A DNA stretch of 64,000 nt. Origin: Aureimonas fodinaquatilis (lineage in GTDB: Bacteria; Pseudomonadota; Alphaproteobacteria; Rhizobiales; Rhizobiaceae). Shown piece by piece: positions 1 through 7,644 of the stretch. Every line of letters starts with the position of its first letter. Within the stretch, counting starts at the first letter, position 1. Both the position numbers and the translations under genes were made by a program. The stretch spans positions 124,001-188,000 of the forward strand of contig NZ_VTWH01000004.1 of assembly GCF_008369445.1 (NCBI RefSeq), read 5' to 3'. The notes below the pieces were generated by a model. It had not been told where the DNA came from. It searched no databases and worked only from the letters and a program-made list of their open reading frames with translations.

Positions 1-2
1 TG

Positions 3-896
3 CTGGGGCGTCCAGTGCATTTTGTCGATGATGATGCCGTGGCAGACCGCGCCGCACAGGACCAGCTTGCCGCTGCCGCGAAAGCTGAGGGCTTCGGCAA
101 CATCGAGTTTCAATATGAACCGGTGGCAGCAGCCTTGTATTATGAAGCATCGGTGCAGCGGGAAGAGCTGGCACTGGTGGTGGATATTGGCGGCGGCACG
201 TCTGACTTCACGGTTGTCCGGCTGTCACCGGAGCGCGCATTAAAGGGCAGAAGGGACGAAGATATTCTGTCCTCTTCGGGCGTGCATGTTGGCGGCACGG
301 ATTTTGATCGCAGGCTGAACATTGCGAAGGTGATGCCATATTTCGGGCTCGGCGTGCCGACCATTGACGGCAAACGGATGATGCCTGTCTGGTATTTCAA
401 CGACATGGCAACATGGCACCGCATCAATCAGTTATACACGGCGGCTATTGCCCGTGACATTGCCGGCCTGGCAAAGCAGGCAGCCGAGCCGGAAAAGCTG
501 GCGCGATTTTCGCATCTGCTTCGTCACCGCTCAGGGCATCGGCTGGCCGGTGCAGTCGAGGCTGCAAAAATCGACCTGACCGCGCGGGCCGAGACAGCTT
601 TGACATTCAGCGAACCAGAGCTGACTATGACGACCACAATCTCCCGCCAGGAATTCGAAGAGGCAACTTCCGAACTCATCACCAGAATTTCCACGGCAAT
701 TGACGAAGCGCTGTTGCAATCTTCCGTGACTGCTCAGGAAATTCAAACCGTCATTCTTACCGGCGGCGGCGCCGAAGTGCCTGCAGTCAAGGCTGTGGCC
801 ACAAGTCGCTTTCCAGCAGCGCGCATTGTGCGTTCAGATGCGTTTGGCAGCGTTGGCCTTGGCCTTGCGCTGGATGCGGCAAGGCGTTTTGCCTGA
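3..896 (+). CDS. Hsp70-family chaperone, YegD-like (5' end outside window)
   Basis: The reading frame is open from base 3, so the start lies upstream of the window; 297 C-terminal residues are visible. The segment has the Hsp70/actin-fold features EPVAAALYYE, then the phosphate-binding stretch DIGGGTSDF, and near the end LTGGGAEVPAV, which is the second glycine-rich adenosine/phosphate motif. The protein stops about 30 residues after that motif, so it has only the ATPase domain and no DnaK-type substrate-binding domain or lid. This matches the YegD class of Hsp70-like proteins. Family role: ATP-dependent chaperone-like protein, client unknown. A GlcG/HbpS gene follows 39 bp downstream on the same strand. 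Confidence 0.85.
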   Translation: MGRPVHFVDDDAVADRAAQDQLAAAAKAEGFGNIEFQYEPVAAALYYEASVQREELALVVDIGGGTSDFTVVRLSPERALKGRRDEDILSSSGVHVGGTDFDRRLNIAKVMPYFGLGVPTIDGKRMMPVWYFNDMATWHRINQLYTAAIARDIAGLAKQAAEPEKLARFSHLLRHRSGHRLAGAVEAAKIDLTARAETALTFSEPELTMTTTISRQEFEEATSELITRISTAIDEALLQSSVTAQEIQTVILTGGGAEVPAVKAVATSRFPAARIVRSDAFGSVGLGLALDAARRFA

Positions 897-935
897 CACC
901 AAGATCTTCACTTCACACCAGCAAAAAGGTTCACC

Positions 936-1361
936 ATGACGCTGACACTTGAAATAGCTCGTAAAATCGTTGCTGCCGGCTTTGAACAGGCTGCAAAGTC
1001 TAACTTCAAGCCGTTGACCATTGCCGTTCTGGATGCTGGCGGCGCGCTGATTGCGCTGGAACGTCAGGATGGTTCTTCCAGAATGCGCCCGGAAATTGCA
1101 ATTGGTAAAGCCAATGGCGCAATTGCCATGGGTCTGGGTTCACGCGCATTGTTCAAGCGGGCGGAAGAACAACCCTATTTCATTCAGGCAATGAACGGCC
1201 TGGCCGGTGGTTCGCTGGTGCCGGTGCCGGGCGGGGTTCTCATCCGCCAGAACGGCCAGATCATCGGTGCGGTCGGTATTACGGGTGATACATCCGATAA
1301 TGACGAAGCTGCTGCCCTTGCTGGCATTGCGGCTGTTGGCCTGGTTGCAGACGCCGGCTAA
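936..1361 (+). CDS. GlcG/HbpS family heme-binding-like protein
   Basis: The 141-residue product matches the GlcG/HbpS (DUF336) fold over its full length: the conserved AVLDAGGALIALERQDG region near residues 30-46, a central GKANGAIAMGLGSR stretch, and the C-terminal GAVGITGDTSDNDEAAA motif typical of the family. No signal peptide is visible, so it is probably cytoplasmic. Family members bind heme or small organic acids, or accompany glycolate and diol utilisation genes; the ligand here is unknown. The start ATG follows an AAAAAGG stretch. It lies between an Hsp70-like gene and an SDR dehydrogenase, which hints at, but does not prove, a role in oxidation of a small organic substrate. Confidence 0.8.
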   Translation: MTLTLEIARKIVAAGFEQAAKSNFKPLTIAVLDAGGALIALERQDGSSRMRPEIAIGKANGAIAMGLGSRALFKRAEEQPYFIQAMNGLAGGSLVPVPGGVLIRQNGQIIGAVGITGDTSDNDEAAALAGIAAVGLVADAG

Positions 1362-1379
1362 TTGAACTCTAGCATATCT

Positions 1380-1471
1380 GGTTAAAGCAGAAATGTTTTA
1401 ACCGCCAGACAAGACGACAAAACAAGGAGTTAGACCATTTCGGGCGAATATTGCATCGCATGAAATGGTCT
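1380..1471. repeat. Two intergenic hairpins downstream of the GlcG gene
   Basis: Two inverted repeats lie in the 172-bp gap before the SDR gene. The first pairs GGTTAAA (1380-1386) with TTTAACC (1397-1403). The second pairs AGACCATTTC (1432-1441) with GAAATGGTCT (1462-1471), a perfect 10-bp stem around 20 bp. Neither is followed by a T-run, so they are not classical terminators. They may be REP-like palindromes, or the second could be an operator 63 bp upstream of the SDR start. Confidence 0.5.
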
Positions 1472-1533
1472 ATCCAAAACTTGCCAAACACAGTACATAG
1501 TCGCCAAATCATTCTGGATGGAGATAAGTTGCA

Positions 1534-2265
1534 ATGGCAAGTTTGCAGGGCAAAACCGCATTGATTACGGCGGCCGCTCAAGGAATTGGGCGGTCCAGCG
1601 CGGAACTTTTCGCAAAAGCGGGTGCGCGCGTTATCGCAACCGATATCAATGAAGCCAAACTTGCTGAGCTTGCCGGAATTCCGGGTATCGAAACACGCGT
1701 TCTGAACGTGCTGGACAAACAGGCAATAGAAGCTGCCGTCGGCGAAATCGGCGCCGTGGATGTTCTGTTCAACTGTGCCGGCGTGGTTCATTCCGGTGAT
1801 GTGATGGCCTGCACGGATTCAGATCTGGATTTTGCCTTCAATCTCAATGTCCGGGCTCAAACCTATGCCATTCAGGCGGTTCTGCCGGGCATGCTGGAAC
1901 GCGGAGATGGCGCCATCATCAACATGGCGTCCGTGGCTTCAAGCGTTAAAGGCGTCCCAAATCGCTTTGCTTACAGCGTTACCAAAGCGGCGGTGATTGG
2001 CCTTACCAAATCAGTTGCGGTGGATTACGTGGCTCGCGGCATCCGCTGCAACGCAATTTGTCCTGGCACTGTCGAATCCCCGTCCTTGCAGGAAAGACTG
2101 CGCGCGCAGGGTGATTATGAAGCCGCACGGGCTGCCTTCATTGCTCGCCAGCCAATCGGACGCATTGGCCAGCCGGAAGAAATCGCCGAGTTGGCTTTGC
2201 ATCTGGCCACAGCCACCTACACCACCGGCCAGATCCACGTGATCGATGGCGGTTGGACTGCCTAA
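1534..2265 (+). CDS. SDR-family NAD(P)-dependent dehydrogenase
   Basis: This 243-residue classical short-chain dehydrogenase has the cofactor-binding TAAAQGIG (residues 12-19), an NCAG variant of NNAG (80-83), catalytic Ser133 and the YSVTK active-site pair Y147/K151. The C-terminal GQIHVIDGGWTA ending is typical. Asp37 after the second strand suggests NAD rather than NADP. It most resembles the group that includes type-2 3-hydroxybutyrate dehydrogenase (BDH2) and 2-keto-3-deoxy-L-fuconate dehydrogenase, but the substrate cannot be read from sequence. The ATG is preceded by GGAGATAAG. The gene is monocistronic, converging on a DMT transporter. Confidence 0.85.
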   Translation: MASLQGKTALITAAAQGIGRSSAELFAKAGARVIATDINEAKLAELAGIPGIETRVLNVLDKQAIEAAVGEIGAVDVLFNCAGVVHSGDVMACTDSDLDFAFNLNVRAQTYAIQAVLPGMLERGDGAIINMASVASSVKGVPNRFAYSVTKAAVIGLTKSVAVDYVARGIRCNAICPGTVESPSLQERLRAQGDYEAARAAFIARQPIGRIGQPEEIAELALHLATATYTTGQIHVIDGGWTA

Positions 2266-2277
2266 TAACTTTCGTGG

Positions 2278-2319
2278 CTGAAGCGCTTCATCTGGTCTGT
2301 GGTCCATGAAGCGCTTCAG
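2278..2319. repeat. REP-like palindrome between convergent genes
   Basis: A perfect 14-bp inverted repeat, CTGAAGCGCTTCAT (2278-2291) and ATGAAGCGCTTCAG (2306-2319), surrounds a 14-bp loop. Each arm contains the self-complementary core GAAGCGCTTC. The right arm continues as CGGGAAATG, the same flank found in the three tandem repeats at 5302-5470, so this is a dispersed member of that family. It may also block read-through between the convergent SDR and DMT genes. Confidence 0.7.
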
Positions 2320-2330
2320 CGGGAAATGTT

Positions 2331-3209
2331 CTAGATTTTCCGTCGGTTTTCCCGCCACCATATATAAAGCCCGCTGAGAACCAGAATACAGGTTCCAACT
2401 ATGGTGAGAGGGTGCATGTCGTCGCCGAACCATATGACACTGATGGCGCTGGCGAAAATGACCTGAGAATAGAGAAATGGCGTCAGCAGCGATGCTGGCG
2501 CGTATGAAAAAGCCTTGACGAGGAACGAATGGCCCGCGGCGCCAATAGCGCCAATCAAAAACAGCAGGGTCCAATTTTCGGTCGATGGGGTCTGCCAGAT
2601 AGGTATCACCACTGCCGTCATGACAATAACTCCGGCAATCGTTGAGTAGAATTGCGTGGTGGCAGCCTTTTCCTCAACCACGAGCCGACGCGTCATCAAA
2701 AGATAGATGGAATGAAAACCAACACCGGCCAGCGGCAGCAGTAGGTATGGGTTGGTGCCTGCCAGTCCGGGCCGCACCACCAGAAGAACACCGATAAAGC
2801 CTGCAATAACCGCAAAAATCCTGTGCCAACCGATTTTTTCCTTCAGGAAAACAACGGAAAGAGCCGTGACAAACACCGGAGCGAAAAACAGCACTGCCGT
2901 GGCATCTGCCAGTGGAATGTATTTGAGCGAATAATACATCAGCAGCCCGGTTGTCAGCAGGCAAAGACTGCGCACACTGTGCAGCATGGGATGGCGGGTC
3001 CGCACAAAGCCGAAACCCTTTTCGCGGTAAGCCAGAGTAGCGGTCACCAGCAATGTGTGGAAAAAGTTGCGGCCCCACACCACGAACAACACTGAAATGG
3101 ATGCGGTCATGGCTTTGGCCAAAGCATCCATGCTGGCAAAGCACATGCCGACAATGATGGTCAGCAGAATCCCTGAAAGAATATCGCTCTTGGCAGGCAT
3201 GCGAAACAT
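2331..3209 (-). CDS. DMT-superfamily (EamA) transporter
   Basis: The 292-residue protein is strongly hydrophobic, with about ten membrane segments arranged as two EamA repeats (roughly residues 10-145 and 155-285). It begins with a helix at GILLTIIVGMCFASMDALAK and ends with the basic tail WWRENRRKI. Family members export or import metabolites, amino acids or nucleotide sugars through the inner membrane; the substrate here is not predictable. It is transcribed alone, convergent with the SDR gene. A 9-bp inverted repeat lies about 80 bp upstream of its start and could be an operator. Confidence 0.85.
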   Translation of the reverse strand: MFRMPAKSDILSGILLTIIVGMCFASMDALAKAMTASISVLFVVWGRNFFHTLLVTATLAYREKGFGFVRTRHPMLHSVRSLCLLTTGLLMYYSLKYIPLADATAVLFFAPVFVTALSVVFLKEKIGWHRIFAVIAGFIGVLLVVRPGLAGTNPYLLLPLAGVGFHSIYLLMTRRLVVEEKAATTQFYSTIAGVIVMTAVVIPIWQTPSTENWTLLFLIGAIGAAGHSFLVKAFSYAPASLLTPFLYSQVIFASAISVIWFGDDMHPLTIVGTCILVLSGLYIWWRENRRKI

Positions 3210-3289
3210 TATGAACCCAACTGCCCGCGACCGGCAGACAACGAGCCTGTTCCGGAATGCATGAATGACTGCTTGTTGTTAGTAGATTT

Positions 3290-3354
3290 CAGGTGATCAT
3301 TGGATCACCTGAGCTGATGCAAAGCGAATATGCTCTAGCAGGAACTGCTTTAGC
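3290..3354. repeat. Inverted repeats upstream of the DMT gene
   Basis: CAGGTGATC (3290-3298) and GATCACCTG (3303-3311) form a perfect 9-bp stem with a 4-bp loop, about 80 bp upstream of the DMT start. A second imperfect hairpin pairs GCTCTAGCAG (3332-3341) with CTGCTTTAGC (3345-3354), 8 of 10 positions matching, just after the stop of the phosphatase gene. The first could be an operator or an RNA hairpin; the second may be a REP-like remnant. Confidence 0.5.
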
Positions 3355-3392
3355 CCCAAACCCAGGATTGTCGCAAGCGGCGCTGCGGTGTT

Positions 3393-4208
3393 CTATACCG
3401 TCAAGGCCAGAGCAGTGGCTGCCTCGGCACTTCCCACAATCATTGGCTGTCGCCACAGCCTGTCAGAGCCAGTGTCGAAATTTTCGTAGGTCTGCCATTC
3501 CGGCACACCCTCGGACTGGGTCAGGATCGAGCCTCCGGTGGCGCGCACCAGAGGCACTCCACCGGCAACGTCCCATATATTCGGGGAGTCAAACCGGGCG
3601 GCTGCCAGAAGCCCGGCGGCGACAAAGGCACACTCCGCGGCTGCAGACCCGGTTTGGCGGGCTTCATAGCCGAGACTCATGTCCGTCATCAGATTCGGCA
3701 TGCCCACTATGCGCCGTTTGACATGTGTTCGCTCGACCGCCTCGATCCGTGATCCGTCAAAATACAGCGTCCCGCCTTCCGACGCGTGATAAACGCCGGG
3801 GCGCAGCGCATGGCTTGTTGAACACCAGACAGCGCCCACAACAGGATTGGTATGGTGCAATATGCCAATGGAGGCGGCAAAAATCGGAAAGCCGTTGACG
3901 AAATTGCTGGTGCCGTCCACCGGGTCGATGACCCAGGTGTATTCTGCTGTCGGCGCAGATCCACCCTCTTCCTCGCCAATCACCGCATGCGTCGGGTAGT
4001 GCTCCGCCAGTCTTTCACGCAAAACGGCCTCAACGGCGCTGTCAATTTCGGAAACCGGATCTCGGAACTCGGCCTCTTCTTCCTTGCCAAGTTTCTTATA
4101 CTTGACGGCCAGCGTCTGCCCAAGCGACGCGACGATGCGATCCCCGGCCAGTTGAGCCAGTTCCACCGCCAGCAGTTCAAGATCGCGCAGATCAGGTTGA
4201 GCGGTCAT
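3393..4208 (-). CDS. Inositol-monophosphatase-family phosphatase
   Basis: The 271-residue protein carries the full Mg-dependent phosphatase signature of the IMPase superfamily: GEE (residues 78-80), DPVDGTSNF (95-103) with the metal-binding aspartates, and WDVAGG (212-217). The family includes inositol-1-phosphatase, histidinol-phosphatase and sugar-bisphosphate phosphatases, so the exact substrate is uncertain. Its start overlaps the stop of the upstream PfkB-type kinase by 4 bp, implying translational coupling and a shared pathway: a kinase and a phosphatase made from one message. No his genes other than hisD occur in the window, so a histidinol-phosphatase role is not supported by position. 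Confidence 0.85.
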   Translation of the reverse strand: MTAQPDLRDLELLAVELAQLAGDRIVASLGQTLAVKYKKLGKEEEAEFRDPVSEIDSAVEAVLRERLAEHYPTHAVIGEEEGGSAPTAEYTWVIDPVDGTSNFVNGFPIFAASIGILHHTNPVVGAVWCSTSHALRPGVYHASEGGTLYFDGSRIEAVERTHVKRRIVGMPNLMTDMSLGYEARQTGSAAAECAFVAAGLLAAARFDSPNIWDVAGGVPLVRATGGSILTQSEGVPEWQTYENFDTGSDRLWRQPMIVGSAEAATALALTV

Positions 4209-5155
4209 TTGACTGTCTCGATTTCAACCTGGCCGGCAAGAATTTCAATATCATGCAAGTTGCCAGTGCCACGCCCGTGCCGGGTGACATTCATCGCACC
4301 AGCAGCAGTGGCAAGCTTCAACACATCATGCGGTTCAAGCCCGCCGGCCCAACCCACAGCCAGTGCAGCGGTCATCGAATCCCCCGCACCCGTGTGGTCT
4401 CGCGGCGTCAATTGCGGGGCCTTGGCTTCCAGAAACTCGCCGTGCATCAGTGCCAGCGCGCCCGCCCCGGCACAGGAAACCACAATATTCTCAGCCTTTT
4501 TCTGCAAACTGTCCATTGCCTTCAGCAAGGACTTTCGGCTGTCATCCTTGGCAATATTGGCTGCCATCAACTCTTCATGGCTGACCTTCAGCATGGTCAA
4601 ACCTTCGGTGACAGAATCCAGCACTGTTCCGGCAATATCGGCAATGGATGCAACACCATTGGCTTTCAGGTCGCGGGTCAGCCTGTCATAGATTTCGACA
4701 GGCATGACTTCCCCGTCTGGAATGCCGGTAATGATCATGCTTTTTGCACGAATGCCTTCAGCCAGCGTGGCATTGTAAAGGTCATCGACCTCATGCCGGT
4801 CCATGCGCGGTGGTGGAACGGTGGCAATTTCCTTCCTCTCGCCGCTGCGTCTGTCGTTGATGTACCCGCCATTGGCATGCCGAATGGGCACTGCGCGCAG
4901 GTCCAGGCCTTCGGCGCGCACCATCGCCTCTATCAGCGTGCGGGCTTCACCCCCAACCGGCCCGACCAACGTCACCTTGCCGCCCAGTTCTGCCGCCATT
5001 CGCGCGGCCCAGACGCCTTGTCCGCCGGCGTGGAAATAGACTTCGTCCTCACCGGAGCTCAATTTTTCAATTGTGATTGTGAACAGCGGCCATGGGGAGA
5101 ACACCGCGATTTCAGGAGACAGACGTTTCAGCGAAGCAATATTGTCTTTAGGCAT
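4205..5155 (-). CDS. PfkB-family carbohydrate kinase (1-phosphofructokinase-like)
   Basis: I chose the ATG at 5155 (316 residues) because AAGGTGAG precedes it at good spacing; the open frame extends upstream into the repeat region without a ribosome site. Ribokinase-fold signatures are present: substrate-side GGQG (44-47) and the C-terminal PfkB motif DHTGAGDS (253-260) with the catalytic aspartate. The overall pattern resembles the FruK/LacC branch, which phosphorylates phosphosugars, but the substrate is not established. The gene overlaps the IMPase gene downstream by 4 bp, so both are co-translated. A leftward terminator at 5246-5273 separates it from the min genes, so it probably has its own promoter in 5156-5245. 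Confidence 0.82.
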   Translation of the reverse strand: MPKDNIASLKRLSPEIAVFSPWPLFTITIEKLSSGEDEVYFHAGGQGVWAARMAAELGGKVTLVGPVGGEARTLIEAMVRAEGLDLRAVPIRHANGGYINDRRSGERKEIATVPPPRMDRHEVDDLYNATLAEGIRAKSMIITGIPDGEVMPVEIYDRLTRDLKANGVASIADIAGTVLDSVTEGLTMLKVSHEELMAANIAKDDSRKSLLKAMDSLQKKAENIVVSCAGAGALALMHGEFLEAKAPQLTPRDHTGAGDSMTAALAVGWAGGLEPHDVLKLATAAGAMNVTRHGRGTGNLHDIEILAGQVEIETVK

Positions 5156-5245
5156 GAACCACTCACCTTGTACCATTTTGATATGACAAGGCTGGTCGGC
5201 TTCATTTGGTTGCGCTTGCCGGTGCGAAATCAGGCAAATGTCATC

Positions 5246-5273
5246 AAAAAGCCCCGATCGGTGGGATCGGGGC
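5246..5273 (-). terminator. Rho-independent terminator of the min operon
   Basis: Read leftward, GCCCCGATC (5273-5265) pairs with GATCGGGGC (5259-5251) around a 5-nt loop and is followed at once by TTTTT (5250-5246). It is a strong intrinsic terminator for transcripts from minCDE and the small ORF. Confidence 0.85.
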
Positions 5274-5301
5274 TTCAATCTGTGCGCCTGGAGCGCTCCT
5301 T

Positions 5302-5470
5302 GCATTGTCCTGTCGTTGAAGCGCTTCCGCTTCAACGGGAAATGCGAAGGCTTCCCACTTGCCGCATTGTCCTGCCGCTGAAGCGAAAACGCTTCAACGG
5401 GAAATGCGAAGGCTTCCCGCTTTATCGCATTGTCCTGTCGTTGAAGCGTTTCCGCTTCAACGGGAAATGC
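5302..5470. repeat. Three tandem REP-like palindromic repeats (62-63 bp period)
   Basis: Copies begin at 5302, 5364 and 5427, each opening with GCATTGTCCTG and closing with CGGGAAATGC. Each has a central hairpin formed by TGAAGCG and CGCTTCA. The outer parts are also complementary, so each unit is one long imperfect palindrome. Loop bases differ between copies (CTTC, AAAA, TTTC) while the stems are conserved, which suggests selection on or replication through the hairpin. A related copy lies at 2278-2319. Confidence 0.85.
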
Positions 5471-5635
5471 TCAGTTGACACTCCGAGCTTTTTCGACAGC
5501 CTGCTCGCAAACTTCGACATGCTTTTCCAACGCATCGTTGGAAAGGATAGCAGCTATACTGCGAATATTCCGCCCTTGCATTTCCGGACATTGTTGCACT
5601 TTCTGCAAACGCACCAGAAGTTCTGCCCTGCTCAT
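5471..5635 (-). CDS. Small 54-residue ORF downstream of minE
   Basis: A 165-bp frame starts at ATG 5635, preceded by the strong ribosome site AAAGGAG, and begins 35 bp after the minE stop. The predicted protein starts MSRAELLVRLQKVQQ, is rich in Ala, Glu, Lys, Arg and Val, has three cysteines-or-fewer and no membrane segment, and looks mainly helical. I do not recognise a family. It sits inside the min transcript, before the terminator at 5246-5273, so it would be co-expressed with MinCDE. Its stop codon touches the third palindromic repeat. The ribosome site and coding-like composition argue that it is real, but no homology has been tested. Confidence 0.6.
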   Translation of the reverse strand: MSRAELLVRLQKVQQCPEMQGRNIRSIAAILSNDALEKHVEVCEQAVEKARSVN

Positions 5636-5670
5636 ATCGGTCTCCTTTCCCGTTATTCAAATTCCGGCAA

Positions 5671-5952
5671 TCAGCCGTTGGCGGCCTTCATCTGGGTCGC
5701 GGTGATGTCGGCAAGCGGCAGCTCGATGTCCACCTCAAGCGTTGATATGGCGTCACCCTTGTCCAGCGTGACTTTCACCTTTTCAGGGTCAATGGAGACG
5801 TGCTTGGCAATAACCGCGAGAATTTCTTCGCGCAGTGTGGCCAGGAGATCGGATTGACCGCTGACTGCCCGCTCATGCGCAAGCAGAAGTTGAAGACGTT
5901 CACGCGCCGCAGGGGCGGTGTTGCGTCGGGAAAACATACTGAAAAGGTTCAT
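5671..5952 (-). CDS. minE: Cell division topological specificity factor MinE
   Basis: The 93-residue protein fits MinE: an N-terminal amphipathic membrane-targeting stretch ([10 protein letters not shown]), the MinD-binding region with [14 protein letters not shown] (about residues 16-29), and the C-terminal dimerisation domain with the [16 protein letters not shown] motif. MinE stimulates the MinD ATPase and drives pole-to-pole oscillation that keeps the division septum at midcell. Its start overlaps the minD stop by 4 bp, so the two are translationally coupled within minC-minD-minE. Length is normal for alphaproteobacterial MinE. Confidence 0.96.
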   Translation of the reverse strand: MNLFSMFSRRNTAPAARERLQLLLAHERAVSGQSDLLATLREEILAVIAKHVSIDPEKVKVTLDKGDAISTLEVDIELPLADITATQMKAANG

Positions 5953-6764
5953 GCGGCCCTCCTTCCGAACAGTTTGCCCAGCAATCCCCGCTTGTCGGAT
6001 GGAATGCTCATCGGCACGGTTTCACCGTTCAAACGGCGCGCTGCGTCCTGATAGGCACGAGCAGGCGCGCTGGCAGCGTCTGAAAGGGTAACCGGAGTAC
6101 CCAGGTTGGATGCACGCAGAACTTCTGCGCTTTCAGGAATGATGCCCAGCAGCGGAATTGACAGAATGTCGAGAACGTCCTCAACCTTCAGCATGTCTCC
6201 GCGCTCTGCACGAACCGGGTCAAAACGGGTCAGCAGCAGGTGTTTTTCCATGCGGTCGCCGCGTTCGGCCATTTCTGTCTTGGAATCAAGCAGGCCGATG
6301 ATGCGGTCCGAGTCACGAACGGAAGATACTTCCGGGTTGGTAACAATCACAGCCACATCTGCATGGCGCATGGCCAGCGTGGCGCCACGTTCAATGCCAG
6401 CGGGGCTGTCGCAGATGACCCAGTCAAACTGCTCTTTCAGCTCGTTCATCACCCGCTCCACACCCTCGGCGGTAAGGTTGTCCTTATCCCGGGTCTGAGA
6501 AGCAGGCAGGAGATACAATGTGTCCACGCGCTTGTCGCGGATCAGCGCCTGCGAAAGCTTGGCATCGCCCTGCACCACATTGATGAGATCGTATACCACG
6601 CGACGCTCGGCGCCCATGACCAGATCGAGGTTGCGCAGGCCAACGTCGAAATCGACGACCACAACCTTTTTGCCGCTCTGTGCCAAGGCTGCGCCCAAAG
6701 CCGCAGTTGAGGTGGTCTTGCCAACCCCGCCCTTGCCCGACGTCACCACCAGTACTTTTGCCAT
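5949..6764 (-). CDS. minD: Septum site-determining ATPase MinD
   Basis: I place the start at the ATG at 6764 (271 residues, beginning [18 protein letters not shown]), because GAAAGGA precedes it; a TTG 21 bp further upstream has no such site. The deviant Walker [10 protein letters not shown] (10-18), the switch regions and the [10 protein letters not shown] motif mark MinD. The protein ends in the short amphipathic region [11 protein letters not shown], the membrane-targeting sequence of the family. MinD recruits MinC to the membrane and is released by MinE. It is the second gene of the minCDE operon, 17 bp after minC. Confidence 0.97.
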   Translation of the reverse strand: MAKVLVVTSGKGGVGKTTSTAALGAALAQSGKKVVVVDFDVGLRNLDLVMGAERRVVYDLINVVQGDAKLSQALIRDKRVDTLYLLPASQTRDKDNLTAEGVERVMNELKEQFDWVICDSPAGIERGATLAMRHADVAVIVTNPEVSSVRDSDRIIGLLDSKTEMAERGDRMEKHLLLTRFDPVRAERGDMLKVEDVLDILSIPLLGIIPESAEVLRASNLGTPVTLSDAASAPARAYQDAARRLNGETVPMSIPSDKRGLLGKLFGRRAA

Positions 6765-6781
6765 ATTCGACGTCCTTTCGT

Positions 6782-7513
6782 TCAAGCCAGAACGGCTGCC
6801 TTCAACACATCCCCATCCAGCCAGACCTGAACAGCCTGCCCCCGGAGTTTGGGTTCCATATCTTCCGCTGTCTTGTAGAGGCCATCGATAGCAATCAGTT
6901 CGGCCTCAAGCTTGCGACAGAAAATGCGAGCATTAGAGTTTCCGGCAGAGCCGGCCAGAGCGCGGCCACGCAGCGCCCCGTAAACATGTATCGAACCACC
7001 CGCCACAATTTCCGCGCCAGAAGAGACAGAGCCAAGCACGGTCACATCCCCCTCGGGATGAATGATGGACTGCCCGGAGCGAACCCCCTCCTCGACAATC
7101 AGGTTGGGATTGCCCGCCGGGGTGGCAACGCTGGCTTGCCCACGCTCTGCGGGTTTGCCGCTGCCGGCAGGCCCGTCTTCCGGCACTTCAATGTCTGCTG
7201 CCGGGCGGCCGCCGCGCATTTCAGGTGGCATGCCAGGCGCCAGCATCGACGGACGCGCACCCTCAATCCCCATAATCCGGACATTGCGTTTGGCCAGTTC
7301 ATCAATCAGCCTGGCCAACTCATCACGCGTTACCGGCAAACCGGCAACATCCAGCACAATCGGCCGGCTGAGGAAAAAGCCGGTGGAACGCCGGGCAAGA
7401 TCGTCCAGTTCCAGAAGCCAGTCTGCAATTGGCAGCTCCGGAGACAGCACGAGCGCTAGGAATGAGCGTCCGCGTAGGCGAACCGCTTTGCGGGTTGTCA
7501 ATTCTTCATTCAT
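6782..7513 (-). CDS. minC: Septum formation inhibitor MinC
   Basis: The 243-residue protein has the two-domain MinC plan: an N-terminal FtsZ-inhibiting domain (about 1-100, with the GRSFLALVLSPELP start) and a C-terminal beta-helix domain (about 135-243) with HPEGDVTVLGSVSSGAEIVA and the GSIHVYGALRGRALAG motif that binds MinD. A low-complexity Gly/Pro/Ala linker separates them. MinC blocks FtsZ polymerisation away from midcell. It is the first gene of the operon; its promoter should lie in the 131-bp AT-richer gap 7514-7644 that separates it from kdsD. Confidence 0.96.
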   Translation of the reverse strand: MNEELTTRKAVRLRGRSFLALVLSPELPIADWLLELDDLARRSTGFFLSRPIVLDVAGLPVTRDELARLIDELAKRNVRIMGIEGARPSMLAPGMPPEMRGGRPAADIEVPEDGPAGSGKPAERGQASVATPAGNPNLIVEEGVRSGQSIIHPEGDVTVLGSVSSGAEIVAGGSIHVYGALRGRALAGSAGNSNARIFCRKLEAELIAIDGLYKTAEDMEPKLRGQAVQVWLDGDVLKAAVLA

Positions 7514-7644
7514 CTTGGTTAACGAGTGGTTTCCATCGATTTACGGCTATTAGCCTTAACATTCGGTTAATTCCCGAACCTTGCGTCTTTTGACGAAAAC
7601 CGATTTTTTTAAATTATTTTGCGGCGCGCAGCGCGAAACTCTGT

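Noticed and set aside
4253-5857. Long open frame on the plus strand antisense to the kinase gene and repeats
   Set aside because: It mirrors the kinase and Min regions, has His/Gln-rich composition and no ribosome site; the minus-strand genes have clear motifs.
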